Shown: positions 43,448-52,727, counted from the stretch's first letter. The stretch is 64,000 bases of DNA from Chryseobacterium scophthalmum (GCF_900143185.1 NZ_FSRQ01000001.1:1116001-1180000); one strand, 5' to 3'. The notes: generated from the sequence alone by a model not told the origin. Numbers and translations: made by a program.

Positions 43448-46306
43448 TTACATATAAGCTTCAATCGGCTCACACGTACAAACTAAGTTTCTGTCTCCGT
43501 AAGCTTCATCAACTCTGGAAACCGAAGCAAAGAATTTGTGATCTCTTACCCACTCTAGTGGATAAGCTGCTTTCTCTCTGCTGTATGGTTTATCCCAAGA
43601 ATCAGAAATCACCAATTGCTCAGTGTGAGGAGCATTTTTCAATACGTTGTTTGCTTGGTCAGCTTCTCCATTTGCAATCTCATCGATTTCATGTTTGATA
43701 GCGATAAGAGCTTCAGCAAAACGATCAATTTCAGATTTGCTTTCAGATTCTGTAGGCTCAATCATTAAAGTTCCTGCAACCGGGAAAGAAACTGTTGGAG
43801 CATGGAAACCATAATCCATCAATCTTTTCGCAACATCAGCCACTTCAATTCCTAAAGATTTGAACTGACGGAAATCTACTATACATTCGTGCGCTACTCT
43901 ACCTTCAGTATTTGAATATAAAATAGGGAAATGCTCTGCTAAGATTTCTTTTAAATAGTTTGCATTTAAAATTGCGTGCTCCGTTGCTTTTTTCAAACCT
44001 GAAGTTCCCAACATTTTGATGTAAGCGTAAGAAATATTTAAAATTAATCCTGAACCATAAGGTGCTGCAGAAATTCCTGCAATGGCTTCATTAGATCCAA
44101 CATTAATGTTCGCATTCGTAGGCAAGAAAGGAACTAAGTGTTTAGCCACACAGATTGGACCAACTCCAGGACCTCCACCTCCGTGAGGAATAGCGAAAGT
44201 TTTGTGAAGATTTAAGTGACAAACATCTGCTCCGATGTTTCCTGGACTTGTATATCCAACCTGAGCATTCATATTGGCACCGTCCATATAAACTTGTCCA
44301 CCATGATCGTGAACCAGTTGAGTAATTTCTTTAATATTTGCATCAAAGAATCCGTAAGTTGACGGATACGTGATCATCACACAAGAAAGGTTTTCTGAGT
44401 GTTGTTCTGTTTTAGCTTTGAAGTCTTCGAAATCAATTTCTCCGCTTTCAAGATTTTTAACAACAACAATTTTCATTCCTGCCATTGCTGCAGAAGCCGG
44501 GTTTGTTCCGTGCGCAGACTGAGGAATCAACACCACATTTCTGTGACCTTCACCTCTTGAGATGTGATATTCTCTAATCACCATCAAACCTGCATATTCA
44601 CCTTGAGCTCCAGAGTTTGGCTGAAGAGAAGTTCCTGCAAAACCTGTGATTTCAGAAAGATCTTTCTCTAATTCTTTGATCATTTCCTGATAACCTCCTG
44701 CCTGATTTACCGGTACAAATGGGTGAACACTTCCCCAATCTGCCCATGAAAGTGGCAACATCTGAGTCGCAGCATTCAGCTTCATTGTACAAGAACCAAG
44801 AGAAATCATTGAGTGAGTTAATGATAGATCTTTTCTTTCAAGACGCTTGATGTAACGCATCAATTCTGTCTCTGTATGGTATTTGTTGAATACTTCTTCC
44901 GTAAGAATCTCATCTTTTCTAAGATTTTCTTCAGGAATGCTGTATCCTTCTTTTATTTCTAATTTGAAAGTCTGCTTATCTTTAAACTGAGCGAAAGAAG
45001 CCATCAAAACATTTAGTTTTTCTAACGTAGTACTTTCGTTGATTGCAACACTTACAACTCCTTCTGTGAAATAGTTAAGGTTTAAATTATGATCAAGCAT
45101 CAATCTGTTTAGTCTTGCTTTTTCATCTTCAGCCATTACGATTTTCACAGTGTCGAAGATTGGCTCTTCTGCGATTTCATATCCTAAAGCTTTCAATCCG
45201 CCTTTCAACGCATTAGCTTTAAAGTGGATCTGATCAGCGATATAATTTAATCCTTTAGGACCGTGATAAACAGCGTACATTCCTGCCATTACTGCCAAAA
45301 GAACCTGAGCTGTACAAATATTTGAAGTTGCTCTTTCTCTTTTAATATGTTGCTCTCTTGTTTGCAAAGCCATTCTCAATGCACGTTTTCCGTACATATC
45401 CTGAGAAACCCCGATAATTCTTCCAGGAATATCTCTTTTGTAATCTTCTCTACAAGAGAAAAATGCTGCGTGAGGACCACCATAACCTAATGGAATACCG
45501 AATCTCTGCGAAGTACCAACCGCACAGTCAGCGCCCATTGATGCAGGAGATTTTAATTTCACCAAAGCCATAGGATCACAAGCAACAACAACCTGTAAAT
45601 CTAATTTTTTGTACTCAACGATATCTTCTGTATAGTCTAAAACGATTCCGTTTTTACCAGGATACTGAAGTAAAACTCCGTAATAAGATTCGTCGAACTG
45701 ATGCGTTTTGTGATCACCTACTACGATTTCGATTGCTAAACCTTCAGCTTTTGTTCTTAAAACAGAAACGGTTTGAGGCAAAACCAAATCAGAGATAAAG
45801 AACTTGTTTGCTCCCGCTTTTTTCTGATCTTTCGTTCTGTTGTTAAAGAACATATGCATTGCTTCTGCAGCTGCCGTAGATTCGTCCAACAAAGATGCGT
45901 TTGCCAAAGCAAAACCTGTCAAATCGCATACAACAGTTTGATAATTAAGCAAAGCTTCTAATCTTCCCTGTGCAATTTCCGCTTGGTAAGGCGTGTAAGC
46001 TGTATACCAACTTGGATTTTCAAAGATATTTCTCTGAATTGCCGATGGCAATAAGGTATTGTGGTATCCAAACCCAATATAGCTTGTATAATCCGTGTTC
46101 TTCGATGCCAATTCTTTCGAATGATTCAGCATTTGATACTCTGAAAGTGGCTCAGAAATATTCAGATCATTTTCTAAACGGATTGATGATGGAATGGTTT
46201 GAGAAATTAACTCTTCGATACTTGAAACGCCAACTTTTTCCAACATTGCCTGTTTATCGGCTTCGTTTACGGAGATGTGACGGCTCACAAACTGTTCTGT
46301 ATTCAT
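43448..46306 (-). CDS. gcvP: Glycine dehydrogenase (decarboxylating), P protein
   Basis: PLP-dependent decarboxylase of the glycine cleavage system. 952 residues, a single-chain P protein with two related halves, as in E. coli. The PLP Lys is in CHLNLHKTFAIPHGGGGPG; other marks are the N-terminal TSYIGFGYHNTLLPSAI, AHGTNPASAAMAGM, QPNSGAQGEYAGLMVIREY and the C-terminal KFFASVSRVDEAYGDRNLVC. Works with lipoylated GcvH, which links it to LipB function. Stands alone here, since gcvT and gcvH are not in the window. Confidence 0.97.
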   Translation of the reverse strand: MNTEQFVSRHISVNEADKQAMLEKVGVSSIEELISQTIPSSIRLENDLNISEPLSEYQMLNHSKELASKNTDYTSYIGFGYHNTLLPSAIQRNIFENPSWYTAYTPYQAEIAQGRLEALLNYQTVVCDLTGFALANASLLDESTAAAEAMHMFFNNRTKDQKKAGANKFFISDLVLPQTVSVLRTKAEGLAIEIVVGDHKTHQFDESYYGVLLQYPGKNGIVLDYTEDIVEYKKLDLQVVVACDPMALVKLKSPASMGADCAVGTSQRFGIPLGYGGPHAAFFSCREDYKRDIPGRIIGVSQDMYGKRALRMALQTREQHIKRERATSNICTAQVLLAVMAGMYAVYHGPKGLNYIADQIHFKANALKGGLKALGYEIAEEPIFDTVKIVMAEDEKARLNRLMLDHNLNLNYFTEGVVSVAINESTTLEKLNVLMASFAQFKDKQTFKLEIKEGYSIPEENLRKDEILTEEVFNKYHTETELMRYIKRLERKDLSLTHSMISLGSCTMKLNAATQMLPLSWADWGSVHPFVPVNQAGGYQEMIKELEKDLSEITGFAGTSLQPNSGAQGEYAGLMVIREYHISRGEGHRNVVLIPQSAHGTNPASAAMAGMKIVVVKNLESGEIDFEDFKAKTEQHSENLSCVMITYPSTYGFFDANIKEITQLVHDHGGQVYMDGANMNAQVGYTSPGNIGADVCHLNLHKTFAIPHGGGGPGVGPICVAKHLVPFLPTNANINVGSNEAIAGISAAPYGSGLILNISYAYIKMLGTSGLKKATEHAILNANYLKEILAEHFPILYSNTEGRVAHECIVDFRQFKSLGIEVADVAKRLMDYGFHAPTVSFPVAGTLMIEPTESESKSEIDRFAEALIAIKHEIDEIANGEADQANNVLKNAPHTEQLVISDSWDKPYSREKAAYPLEWVRDHKFFASVSRVDEAYGDRNLVCTCEPIEAYM

Positions 46307-46532
46307 TTTTTATATTAGATTTTGTTTGTAAAAAAAGATTCGTAAAATTACGATTTTTTAGCTGATTGCACAACCCATGTTAACCTGATATTAATTCTCT
46401 TAACAAGTCATTTTGGTTACACATTTTAAAAGGAAAATTTCAAATTAAATTGTCCTAAAGTTGTGCAAACTCTTTGCTAATCAGCAAATACAGATTTATT
46501 AAAATATATTAATTATATTTATTCTAAATTAA

Positions 46533-46540
46533 TATATTTG
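46533..46540 (+). promoter_or_regulatory. -7 box before the Cys/Lys-rich small gene
   Basis: TATATTTG, a perfect TAnnTTTG match, ending only four bases before the ATG. Transcription would start at or inside the start codon region. Confidence 0.5.
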
Positions 46541-46544
46541 CAAC

Positions 46545-46700
46545 ATGAATATCATCACTCCTTTTAAAGTTCCGCCATTGAGTCCAGCATTTTCTTTCAA
46601 GAATGAAGAAATGTTCTGTGGTGACAAAAAATCTTGCTGTAAAAAGTTCAAGAAAGGAAAAAGGTGCAAAAAATGCCCCGGAAGAAAGAAACTGGCTTAG
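46545..46700 (+). CDS. 51-residue Cys/Lys-rich protein
   Basis: ATG at 46545, TAG at 46698-46700. The start is NIITPFKVPPLSPAFSFKNE, then a cluster of five Cys in the C-terminal half (CGDKKSCCKKFKKGKRCKKC) amid Lys/Arg, a pattern that could bind metal, an iron-sulfur cluster or nucleic acid. No signal peptide. I recall similar small Cys-rich proteins in other flavobacteria but cannot confirm this. It overlaps the 3' end of the convergent J-domain gene by four bases. Confidence 0.65.
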   Translation: MNIITPFKVPPLSPAFSFKNEEMFCGDKKSCCKKFKKGKRCKKCPGRKKLA

Positions 46701-47347
46701 TTAGTTAGGCTACTAATTAAAAAGTAAATTGCTAAAGCTAAAATCAACAACCCAAAGATTAATCTGAAAATTTTTGGCTGTCCTTTAGGATTCATGGCTG
46801 TTCTTGGCTGTGATTTGAAAAGCTCTTCTGCCCTGTCTCTGAATTTTTCACCATCACTTTCAAAAACTTCTGTTATTGTTATTCCCTGAACAACAGTTTT
46901 GTGTAAAAGCGAATTGGTTGCATGCAGCAGCAACTGAAATTTCCCGTTTTTAAATTCTGTGATTTTAAAAATTCTTTCTCCATAAGCTTTCTCCAATCCA
47001 AACGGTAAAACTTTTACCACATCAGCATTTTGGGTTTGCCAGGTGATGATAATCTCCTCTCCTTTTTTCGCATGAATTTTATTAGCCGTAAAAGTTTTAA
47101 TAGAAGGTGGAACAGTATATCTAAAGCTTTTCTGCTGACTTTCTAAATTCTGGTCGTACGTAATTCTTCTTCCTTTATCGCTCAAAGTCTCATATGCCTC
47201 CTGAATTTCTTTGAAACGGTCTGCAAAGAAATCATCGTCTTGATTTTTATCGGGGTGGTATTTTAATGAAAGTTTTCTGTAGGATTTTTTGATGTCTTCA
47301 TCCGAAGCATCGTGAGGAATACCGAGAAAATAGTAGTAGTCTTTCAT
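46697..47347 (-). CDS. Membrane-anchored J-domain protein
   Basis: 216 residues. N-terminal J domain (1-66) with the HPD motif in LKYHPDKNQDDDFF, so it can stimulate a DnaK ATPase. The middle (about 90-150) is a beta-rich region (KGEEIIITWQTQNADVVKVL) like a short Ig/PPC-like module. One C-terminal membrane segment (IFRLIFGLLILALAIYFLI) follows. It lacks the Gly/Phe and Zn-finger parts of DnaJ, so it is a specialised tail-anchored co-chaperone. Monocistronic. Confidence 0.85.
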   Translation of the reverse strand: MKDYYYFLGIPHDASDEDIKKSYRKLSLKYHPDKNQDDDFFADRFKEIQEAYETLSDKGRRITYDQNLESQQKSFRYTVPPSIKTFTANKIHAKKGEEIIITWQTQNADVVKVLPFGLEKAYGERIFKITEFKNGKFQLLLHATNSLLHKTVVQGITITEVFESDGEKFRDRAEELFKSQPRTAMNPKGQPKIFRLIFGLLILALAIYFLISSLTN

Positions 47348-47398
47348 GAAAGTGAATACAAAAATAAGGATTTTGTCGGTTTGGGCAAAAATAAAGAA

Positions 47399-47717
47399 GC
47401 CACGAATGCACGAATTTTTTCATTGCGAGCAAAGCGAAGTAATCTCTTTTTTTAACGCTAAGATTGCTAAGATTTTATTTAAACTATTGAAAATATTTTT
47501 TGTTCGCAAAGGCATTTCACTCAGCAAAGAAGAATCTTTTAATTTTTTGAATTTTATTCCCGTCAAGTTTGTCATTCCGCAGGAATCTCTGCAACGAATC
47601 TAGAAATAGCTTAGATTCCTGCGGAATGACAAACATTGTATTGTTAGAATAAATCATCTGTGAAAATTTGTGAAATCTGTGGGAGATTTTTCATAATAAT
47701 ATTCGTGCATTCGTGGC
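47399..47717. repeat. Nested repeat island
   Basis: Outer perfect 17-bp inverted repeat: GCCACGAATGCACGAAT (47399-47415) and ATTCGTGCATTCGTGGC (47701-47717). Inside lies a TTTCATTGCGAGCAAAGCGA... repeat (47418-47449), an AACGCTAAGATTGCTAAGAT tract, and an inner perfect 22-bp inverted repeat (47567-47588 and 47613-47634, GTTTGTCATTCCGCAGGAAT...). Part of a 460-base gene-free stretch (47348-47807); no coding frame is convincing. Confidence 0.78.
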
Positions 47718-47734
47718 AAAAAAACATCCGTTGC

Positions 47735-47778
47735 AAAAAAAATTCAGGCGCGGGAAGCAAAGCTTCCCGCGCCTGAAT
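47735..47778 (-). terminator. Strong GC-rich terminator of the sigma operon
   Basis: A 17-bp perfect stem ATTCAGGCGCGGGAAGC (47742-47758) with GCTTCCCGCGCCTGAAT (47762-47778), loop AAA, then T8 on the minus strand. Unusually GC-rich for this genome. Confidence 0.82.
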
Positions 47779-47807
47779 AAGACAATTTTAATTTAGTTAT
47801 TTCAAAC

Positions 47808-48062
47808 TTATGCTTCGCAAGTGTTATCTTTTCTGCAACATTTTGCAAATTCTTTTTTGAACTTTCCTTTCAGTTCCTGATATTGCTCCTCATCCATTTC
47901 TCTGATTTTATCCGCCAATCCGAATGGAGATTTTTCTTTGATTCCGTATTCATTAAAAATACCTCTTACAAATCTTTTTCTTTCGATTACTTTTTTGGCA
48001 ATTACGGCAACTCCTGCAACAGCAACAGCTCCTAAAATACCTTTTAATACTGAATTTTTCAT
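47808..48062 (-). CDS. Small protein, third gene of the ECF sigma operon
   Basis: 84 residues, family not recognised. An N-terminal membrane segment (GILGAVAVAGVAVIAKKVI) is followed by Lys/Arg, then a soluble helical part (KIREMDEEQYQELKGKFKKE) and a C-terminal CCRKDNTCEA. The position after an ECF sigma factor and a two-helix membrane protein suggests a regulatory or envelope role, not proven. Terminated by the strong hairpin at 47742-47778. Confidence 0.68.
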   Translation of the reverse strand: MKNSVLKGILGAVAVAGVAVIAKKVIERKRFVRGIFNEYGIKEKSPFGLADKIREMDEEQYQELKGKFKKEFAKCCRKDNTCEA

Positions 48063-48152
48063 TTCTTAAATTTTAAATTTTACTACTTCTTGTTTTTTTA
48101 TAGAGACGAATTCGTTCTTATTTTTACTTTACTACTTCTAAAAATTTTTAAA

Positions 48153-48491
48153 CTATTCGTTATTTCTGTTGAAGAATCCGGTTGAGCATTTCTGTCTCCA
48201 GATTTCTTTGAATTTTTCTTTTTCCTCATCAGACATTCCTTCCATTTTATGTCTCAGGTGTTTTTCTTTCATATCTCTCATTCCCTGTCCGAATTTTCCG
48301 TGGAAACCTCCGAAAAGAATTTTACTTAAAATTAAAATTCCCATTGCCTGCCAATAATTAATGGTTTTCACACCGATAATTTCGGGAAGAATGCAATTCC
48401 ACAATGACATTACGATCCATGCAACGACAAGGAATATCAAGGGTGGACATAAAATTAAAAGAGCCCAACTTTTCTTATATTTATTATTCAT
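48153..48491 (-). CDS. Two-helix membrane protein beside an ECF sigma factor
   Basis: 112 residues with two membrane helices (LLILCPPLIFLVVAWIVMSL and INYWQAMGILILSKILFGG), then a cytosolic charged tail containing GMRDMKEKHLRHKMEGMSDE and a KCSTGFF end. Starts 11 bases after the sigma gene. Small membrane partners of ECF sigma factors often act as anti-sigma factors, but this lacks the zinc-binding motif of classical ones, so the role is open. Confidence 0.72.
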   Translation of the reverse strand: MNNKYKKSWALLILCPPLIFLVVAWIVMSLWNCILPEIIGVKTINYWQAMGILILSKILFGGFHGKFGQGMRDMKEKHLRHKMEGMSDEEKEKFKEIWRQKCSTGFFNRNNE

Positions 48492-48502
48492 TTTATTTAT
48501 TT

Positions 48503-49081
48503 CTAATTATTTAAATCTTCATACAATTGTTTCAATCTGTTTCTCAAATGCTTTACTGCATAATTTTTTCTACTGATGATGGTTTTAATATTTTCACCCT
48601 GTTCATCGGCGATTTGCTGTAAAGTCTTATCGTTGAGTTCGTTTTCCATGTAGACCAACTTCTGTTTTTCGGGAAGTTCTTCCAAAGCAGCAAACAGTTT
48701 TTTCCAAATCTCGTCCTGAAACATTTTCACTTCCGGTCCTACGCTGTCATCCAGAAGCAGAATATCTTTTATAGAAAACGTTCCGTCTTCATCTTCGTAG
48801 ACAAAATCTTCAAGATTTTCGGTTTTCTTTTTACGGTATTTATCAGTGATTTTATTTGCCGTTACCCGGTACAACCATCCGCCAACATTTACAATTTCAG
48901 AAAGATTGGTCAAACTGCTGAACTGGTACCAAACTTCCTGCAGAATATCTTCCGCATCTTCGGTATTTTTCACTTTCGGACGAATGAAAGACATCAGTTT
49001 TCCGCCGTAACTCGATACGGTTTGAGAAATAATGTTTTCCTTTTCCTTCTGTGGCATTGGTAATTTTTCGGCAATCTCCAT
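48503..49081 (-). CDS. ECF-type RNA polymerase sigma factor
   Basis: 192 residues. Region 2 is complete: NTEDAEDILQEVWYQFSSL and GGWLYRVTANKITDKYRKKK, the parts that bind core and the -10 element. Region 4 is ALEELPEKQKLVYMENELND followed by KTLQQIADEQGENIKTIISR, helix-turn-helix with the -35 recognition helix. No region 1 or 3, as expected for ECF sigma. It leads an operon with two small membrane proteins. Confidence 0.92.
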   Translation of the reverse strand: MEIAEKLPMPQKEKENIISQTVSSYGGKLMSFIRPKVKNTEDAEDILQEVWYQFSSLTNLSEIVNVGGWLYRVTANKITDKYRKKKTENLEDFVYEDEDGTFSIKDILLLDDSVGPEVKMFQDEIWKKLFAALEELPEKQKLVYMENELNDKTLQQIADEQGENIKTIISRKNYAVKHLRNRLKQLYEDLNN

Positions 49082-49199
49082 ATTGCTATGACGACTGTGT
49101 ATTTTGTTTTACTTTAATAAATTTAAAATATTTTTTCGGATTTTCAATTTTTCTTTTATTAATCGATTTTTTGTCGTAATATTTTTTTTCAGAAGCTTA

Positions 49200-49340
49200 T
49201 CCGGCTATCCACTATTACTCCTCGCTCCTTCGCTTTGTCCATCACTTGCTGTGGGGTAACCGTTTTTATCCGGGCTAAAAACCACCCCGTCTCAATTTTC
49301 TTTGAAAATTGATCCACCCCTCCAAAGGAGGGGAATTCTG
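49200..49340. repeat. Dispersed repeats in the 363-base gap after the S9 peptidase
   Basis: The gap 49082-49444 holds CTATCCACTATTACTCCTCG (about 49205) and CACCCCGTCTCAATTTTC with the hairpin CCCCTCCAAAGGAGGGG (49317-49333). Only repeats and the terminator of the S9 peptidase gene are seen; no gene. Confidence 0.6.
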
Positions 49341-49388
49341 TACGTCTAAATATTGAGGAATATACATTTTTGTTTCACTCTTTCAAAT

Positions 49389-49419
49389 AAAAAAACGGAA
49401 AGCAAAATACTTCCCGTTC
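49389..49419 (-). terminator. Terminator after the S9 peptidase gene
   Basis: On the minus strand AACGGGAAG pairs with CTTTCCGTT (one G-U) around an 7-base loop, followed by a T-run. Confidence 0.72.
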
Positions 49420-49444
49420 AATTAATTATAAAAACTGTCTTCTT

Positions 49445-51448
49445 TTATTTATTGAAATTCTCAGCAAAGAAACCTAACATCGATTTATAAAACTCAATTC
49501 TGTTGGGTTCTTTTCCAAAACCGTGTCCTTCATCATATTTTACCATGTAAGGAACTTCAAATCCTTTACTTCTTAAAGCTTTAACGATTTGGTCAGATTC
49601 ATTGATATTTACTCTCGGGTCATTCGCTCCCTGAACCACAAATAATGGCTTTTTAATCTTATCAATCTGGAAAACCGGTGAAACTTCTTTTGCTATTTTT
49701 GCTTCTTCAGGATTATCTAAATCATACCAGATCTGTTTTACCATTTCTTTATAAGGTTTCCAGTATTCCGGGAAAGAATCGAAGAACGTGAAAATATTGG
49801 AAACTCCTACATAATCAACTCCGCAAGAGTATAAATCAGGAGTTTTGATCAATCCCATCAATGTAGCATAACCACCGTGACTTCCGCCGTAGATTGCTAC
49901 TTTATTTTTATCAATCCAACCTTGCTCAATCGCATATTTTACGCCATCTTCTACATCATCCATCGCTTTACGGCCGATTTGTTTGTATCCGGATGTTTGA
50001 AACTCTTTTCCATACCCTCCTGAAATTCTGAAATTAACCTGCAAAGTAGCGTATCCTCTGCTTGCAAACAATTGTGTTTCAGGATTGAACCCCCAATCAT
50101 CTCTTATTCCTTGCGGTCCACCGTGAGGATTGACAATCAAAGGAACCTTTTCACCGTTCAAAGCTGCTTTTGGGAGTGTAATATATCCGTGAATCGTAAG
50201 TCCATCTCTGCTTTTAAACTGAATTGGGCGCATTTCTGCCATATCTTCCTCTTTTAACTGAGGCATCAAATCAAAAAGAAGCTTGGTCGTTTTGGTTTTT
50301 GTATCATATTCATAATACTTTCCATACAGTTTATCACTGTCAACAACAACTAATAATTTTTCGTTTTTATCATCTGAAGAAGCAATTCCAAACTGTTTAT
50401 CGCCAAATTCAGAAGTCAGTTTATCATGAATTTCTTTGTAAAATTTACTTACAGGAATCGTTTCATTTTTAATTCCGTTATAGCTGATGTAATCTAGTTC
50501 ATAATTTCTGCTTTTCCCAGCCTGCGCTATTGAAGAAACATCAAATGTCGGATTAGAATAGACTTCTTTAATAATTGCATTTTTCTTCAAATCATATAAT
50601 ACAATTCTCGATTTATCACTCCCAAGATTAGTCACCAGATAAACCTCATCTTTGTTTTTAGAATTATCATTAAAACTAATTACGCTAAAAGTATCTTTCC
50701 AATCAGTCGCTTTAACGAGATTAAACTTACCTGTCTGCAAATCTTTATAAAACAATTTAGTCGTCAAACCATTTTCAAGGATAGTGTAGCCTCTCAGATT
50801 CCCTTGTCTGTCAAAAAGATAATCATCAATCGGACTTTTTACATCTTTATTTTCATACAACTGCGTAATTTCGCCCGTATTAAAATTGATCTTATACGGT
50901 TCAAAAATCTGTTTATTGTTCTTGTTCATGCTCACAATAACAAACTCTGTATCTTTAATCAATCTTACCGAATTTAACGTGATTCCTTCAAAAGGTGTAA
51001 GATCTTTTAAGTTTTTGCCATCAATATCGGCAGCGTACAAATGGATATTTTCGTTTCCGCCTTTGTCCTGTGTGTAAAAAAGACGCTTTTTATCGAGCCA
51101 GCCATAACTTCTTATCAAGTCATCTTTTTCAACCAATGCTTTTGTAATTTTTCCCGATCTTAAATCTTTTACATAGACATGGTTTTTGCTGTCCTTATCT
51201 TTTTCTTTGTAAGATAAATAAAGTCCGTCTGGAGAAATTTTAAATTGTGAAGCTTTCGGTCTTGCAAAATAATCTTCTACTTTGTATTTAAAGTTTCCTT
51301 TGTCATAGGAAATAAGCTTTTCTATTGTAGCTTTTGATGAAACCAATGTCGGGTCGCCCGGCAATTTGTTTTCAGTAGTTTGTGCATTTATCATGAGACT
51401 TGTGATTACCACTTGTGTAATACCTAAAATTTTGGAATTTAAATTCAT
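49445..51448 (-). CDS. S9 family (prolyl-oligopeptidase-like) peptidase
   Basis: A 667-residue serine peptidase with a signal peptide (MINAQTTE boundary, about 24). The N-terminal half is a beta-propeller of TolB-like repeats (about 60-400), the C-terminal half the alpha/beta hydrolase. The triad is Ser in AIYGGSHGGYATLMG, Asp in VQGANDPRVNINESD and His in MVKYDEGHGFGKEPNR. It is similar to acylaminoacyl/dipeptidyl peptidases, probably cutting short peptides in the periplasm. Monocistronic and divergent from the AraC gene. Confidence 0.93.
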   Translation of the reverse strand: MNLNSKILGITQVVITSLMINAQTTENKLPGDPTLVSSKATIEKLISYDKGNFKYKVEDYFARPKASQFKISPDGLYLSYKEKDKDSKNHVYVKDLRSGKITKALVEKDDLIRSYGWLDKKRLFYTQDKGGNENIHLYAADIDGKNLKDLTPFEGITLNSVRLIKDTEFVIVSMNKNNKQIFEPYKINFNTGEITQLYENKDVKSPIDDYLFDRQGNLRGYTILENGLTTKLFYKDLQTGKFNLVKATDWKDTFSVISFNDNSKNKDEVYLVTNLGSDKSRIVLYDLKKNAIIKEVYSNPTFDVSSIAQAGKSRNYELDYISYNGIKNETIPVSKFYKEIHDKLTSEFGDKQFGIASSDDKNEKLLVVVDSDKLYGKYYEYDTKTKTTKLLFDLMPQLKEEDMAEMRPIQFKSRDGLTIHGYITLPKAALNGEKVPLIVNPHGGPQGIRDDWGFNPETQLFASRGYATLQVNFRISGGYGKEFQTSGYKQIGRKAMDDVEDGVKYAIEQGWIDKNKVAIYGGSHGGYATLMGLIKTPDLYSCGVDYVGVSNIFTFFDSFPEYWKPYKEMVKQIWYDLDNPEEAKIAKEVSPVFQIDKIKKPLFVVQGANDPRVNINESDQIVKALRSKGFEVPYMVKYDEGHGFGKEPNRIEFYKSMLGFFAENFNK

Positions 51449-51563
51449 ATTTCGTGGATTTGGTTAAACGATATACTATAAGACGCTTCAGATACGTAAA
51501 ACGTTACATTATTTATCGCTAATTTGTGAAATTAACTGTGAACTTTTTAGTATATGAGATTTT

Positions 51564-51706
51564 TTAAACGCAAAAGAATCAAAAGATTTCGTACAAAAAT
51601 AAGTTATTCAAAAGCCAGCAAAACTGATAATAAACTAAAATTCATATTTTGTAAACTTTTGAATTACTCTTTCCTCAATCATTTCTTTTGATTCTTTTGC
51701 GGTTAA
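51564..51706. repeat. Long inverted repeat, MITE-like
   Basis: TTAAACGCAAAAGAATCAAAAGA (51564-51586) is mirrored by TCTTTTGATTCTTTTGCGGTTAA (51684-51706) with one base difference. A nested TTCAAAAG/CTTTTGAA lies inside. It occupies the 394-base gap between the divergent S9 peptidase and AraC genes, with about 97 bases between arms and no open frame. Confidence 0.72.
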
Positions 51707-51781
51707 ATAAGGTTTAAAGTTTTTTTATTTTAAATTATTCCGTGATAAAAATTGACAACAGCTTTTCTAAAAACATTGTGT

Positions 51782-51814
51782 TTTGGAATTTCATCTTGTT
51801 TTAGACTAAATTTG
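51782..51814 (+). promoter_or_regulatory. Promoter of the AraC-family gene
   Basis: TTTG (51782-51785), 21 bases, then TAAATTTG (51807-51814). Both boxes fit the Bacteroidota consensus. 28 bases before the ATG. Confidence 0.65.
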
Positions 51815-51842
51815 TCGCTTCGTTTTAAAACAAAGCTTAAGA

Positions 51843-52727
51843 ATGGGAACAATGAAGAAACTGGAGATTAAAAAGAACATCCAAAAACTTGAAGATAAAA
51901 ATCTTTCATTCCGTGTTTTTGATTTGAATGAGGAAAATTTAAACCAATATTTTAAACCTCACAAAAAAGACCATTTCTTTATTGTTGTTATAGAAAATGG
52001 AAAACTTCAGGTTCATATTGAAGATAAGATCCATTCTCTAAAGGCAGGAAAGATTTCTGTACTATTTCCTGAGCAGGTTCATTTTATTTCAGATATAAGT
52101 GAAGATTTAAAAGGAAAGATCATTCTGTTCGAAGAAATATTATTCTGTTCAGATATTCTGAAAAATGAGTTGAGTACTTATAATGTAAACCTTTCGACCC
52201 AGCTAAACTGTACTATTTTATCTCAAGAAGATTTTGAACAAAGTTTAAATGCTATAAAAATCATCAAAGGAATTTATGAAAATCCGAGTTTGATAAAAAA
52301 AGAACAAGCGAGATTTCAAATTAAAATTTTTCTTTTGGAATTAATTGAATCCGTTCACGGTCTGCATCCCATTTTAAACAATGATTCAGCCGACAAACCA
52401 ATTTACGTTCGATTTAAAAAATTATTGAACGAACATTACAAACAGTACAGAACCGTTCAGTATTACGCTGAAGAGTTGGCAATTACAACAAAAAAATTAA
52501 ATTCGATCACTAAAAAACATTGTGGAGAAACGGCAATTCAGGCCATTCATAACCGAATTTTAATGGAAATAAAACGTCAACTGATGTTTTCTGATCTTTC
52601 TCATAAAGAAATTGCTTTCGATCTTGGTTTTAATTCTCCTTCCGCACTCAACAAGTTTGTAAAAGCAAAACTCAAAGAAACTCCGACCGAACTTCAACAA
52701 GAACTGGCGCAAATGTATAACGCATAG
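51843..52727 (+). CDS. AraC-family transcriptional regulator
   Basis: 294 residues. N-terminal cupin-like sensor (about 25-150; FIVVIENGKLQVHIEDKIHS, KISVLFPEQVHF). C-terminal double helix-turn-helix (about 195-290): TVQYYAEELAITTKKLNSIT ... KEIAFDLGFNSPSALNKFVK. It lies 67 bases before and in line with an iron alcohol dehydrogenase gene, so it may control that gene in response to an aldehyde or alcohol; this is inference. The start could also be the next ATG (51852). Confidence 0.9.
   Translation: MGTMKKLEIKKNIQKLEDKNLSFRVFDLNEENLNQYFKPHKKDHFFIVVIENGKLQVHIEDKIHSLKAGKISVLFPEQVHFISDISEDLKGKIILFEEILFCSDILKNELSTYNVNLSTQLNCTILSQEDFEQSLNAIKIIKGIYENPSLIKKEQARFQIKIFLLELIESVHGLHPILNNDSADKPIYVRFKKLLNEHYKQYRTVQYYAEELAITTKKLNSITKKHCGETAIQAIHNRILMEIKRQLMFSDLSHKEIAFDLGFNSPSALNKFVKAKLKETPTELQQELAQMYNA

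Noticed and set aside
45970..46365. 131-codon plus-strand frame
   Set aside because: Antisense to gcvP with no family resemblance.
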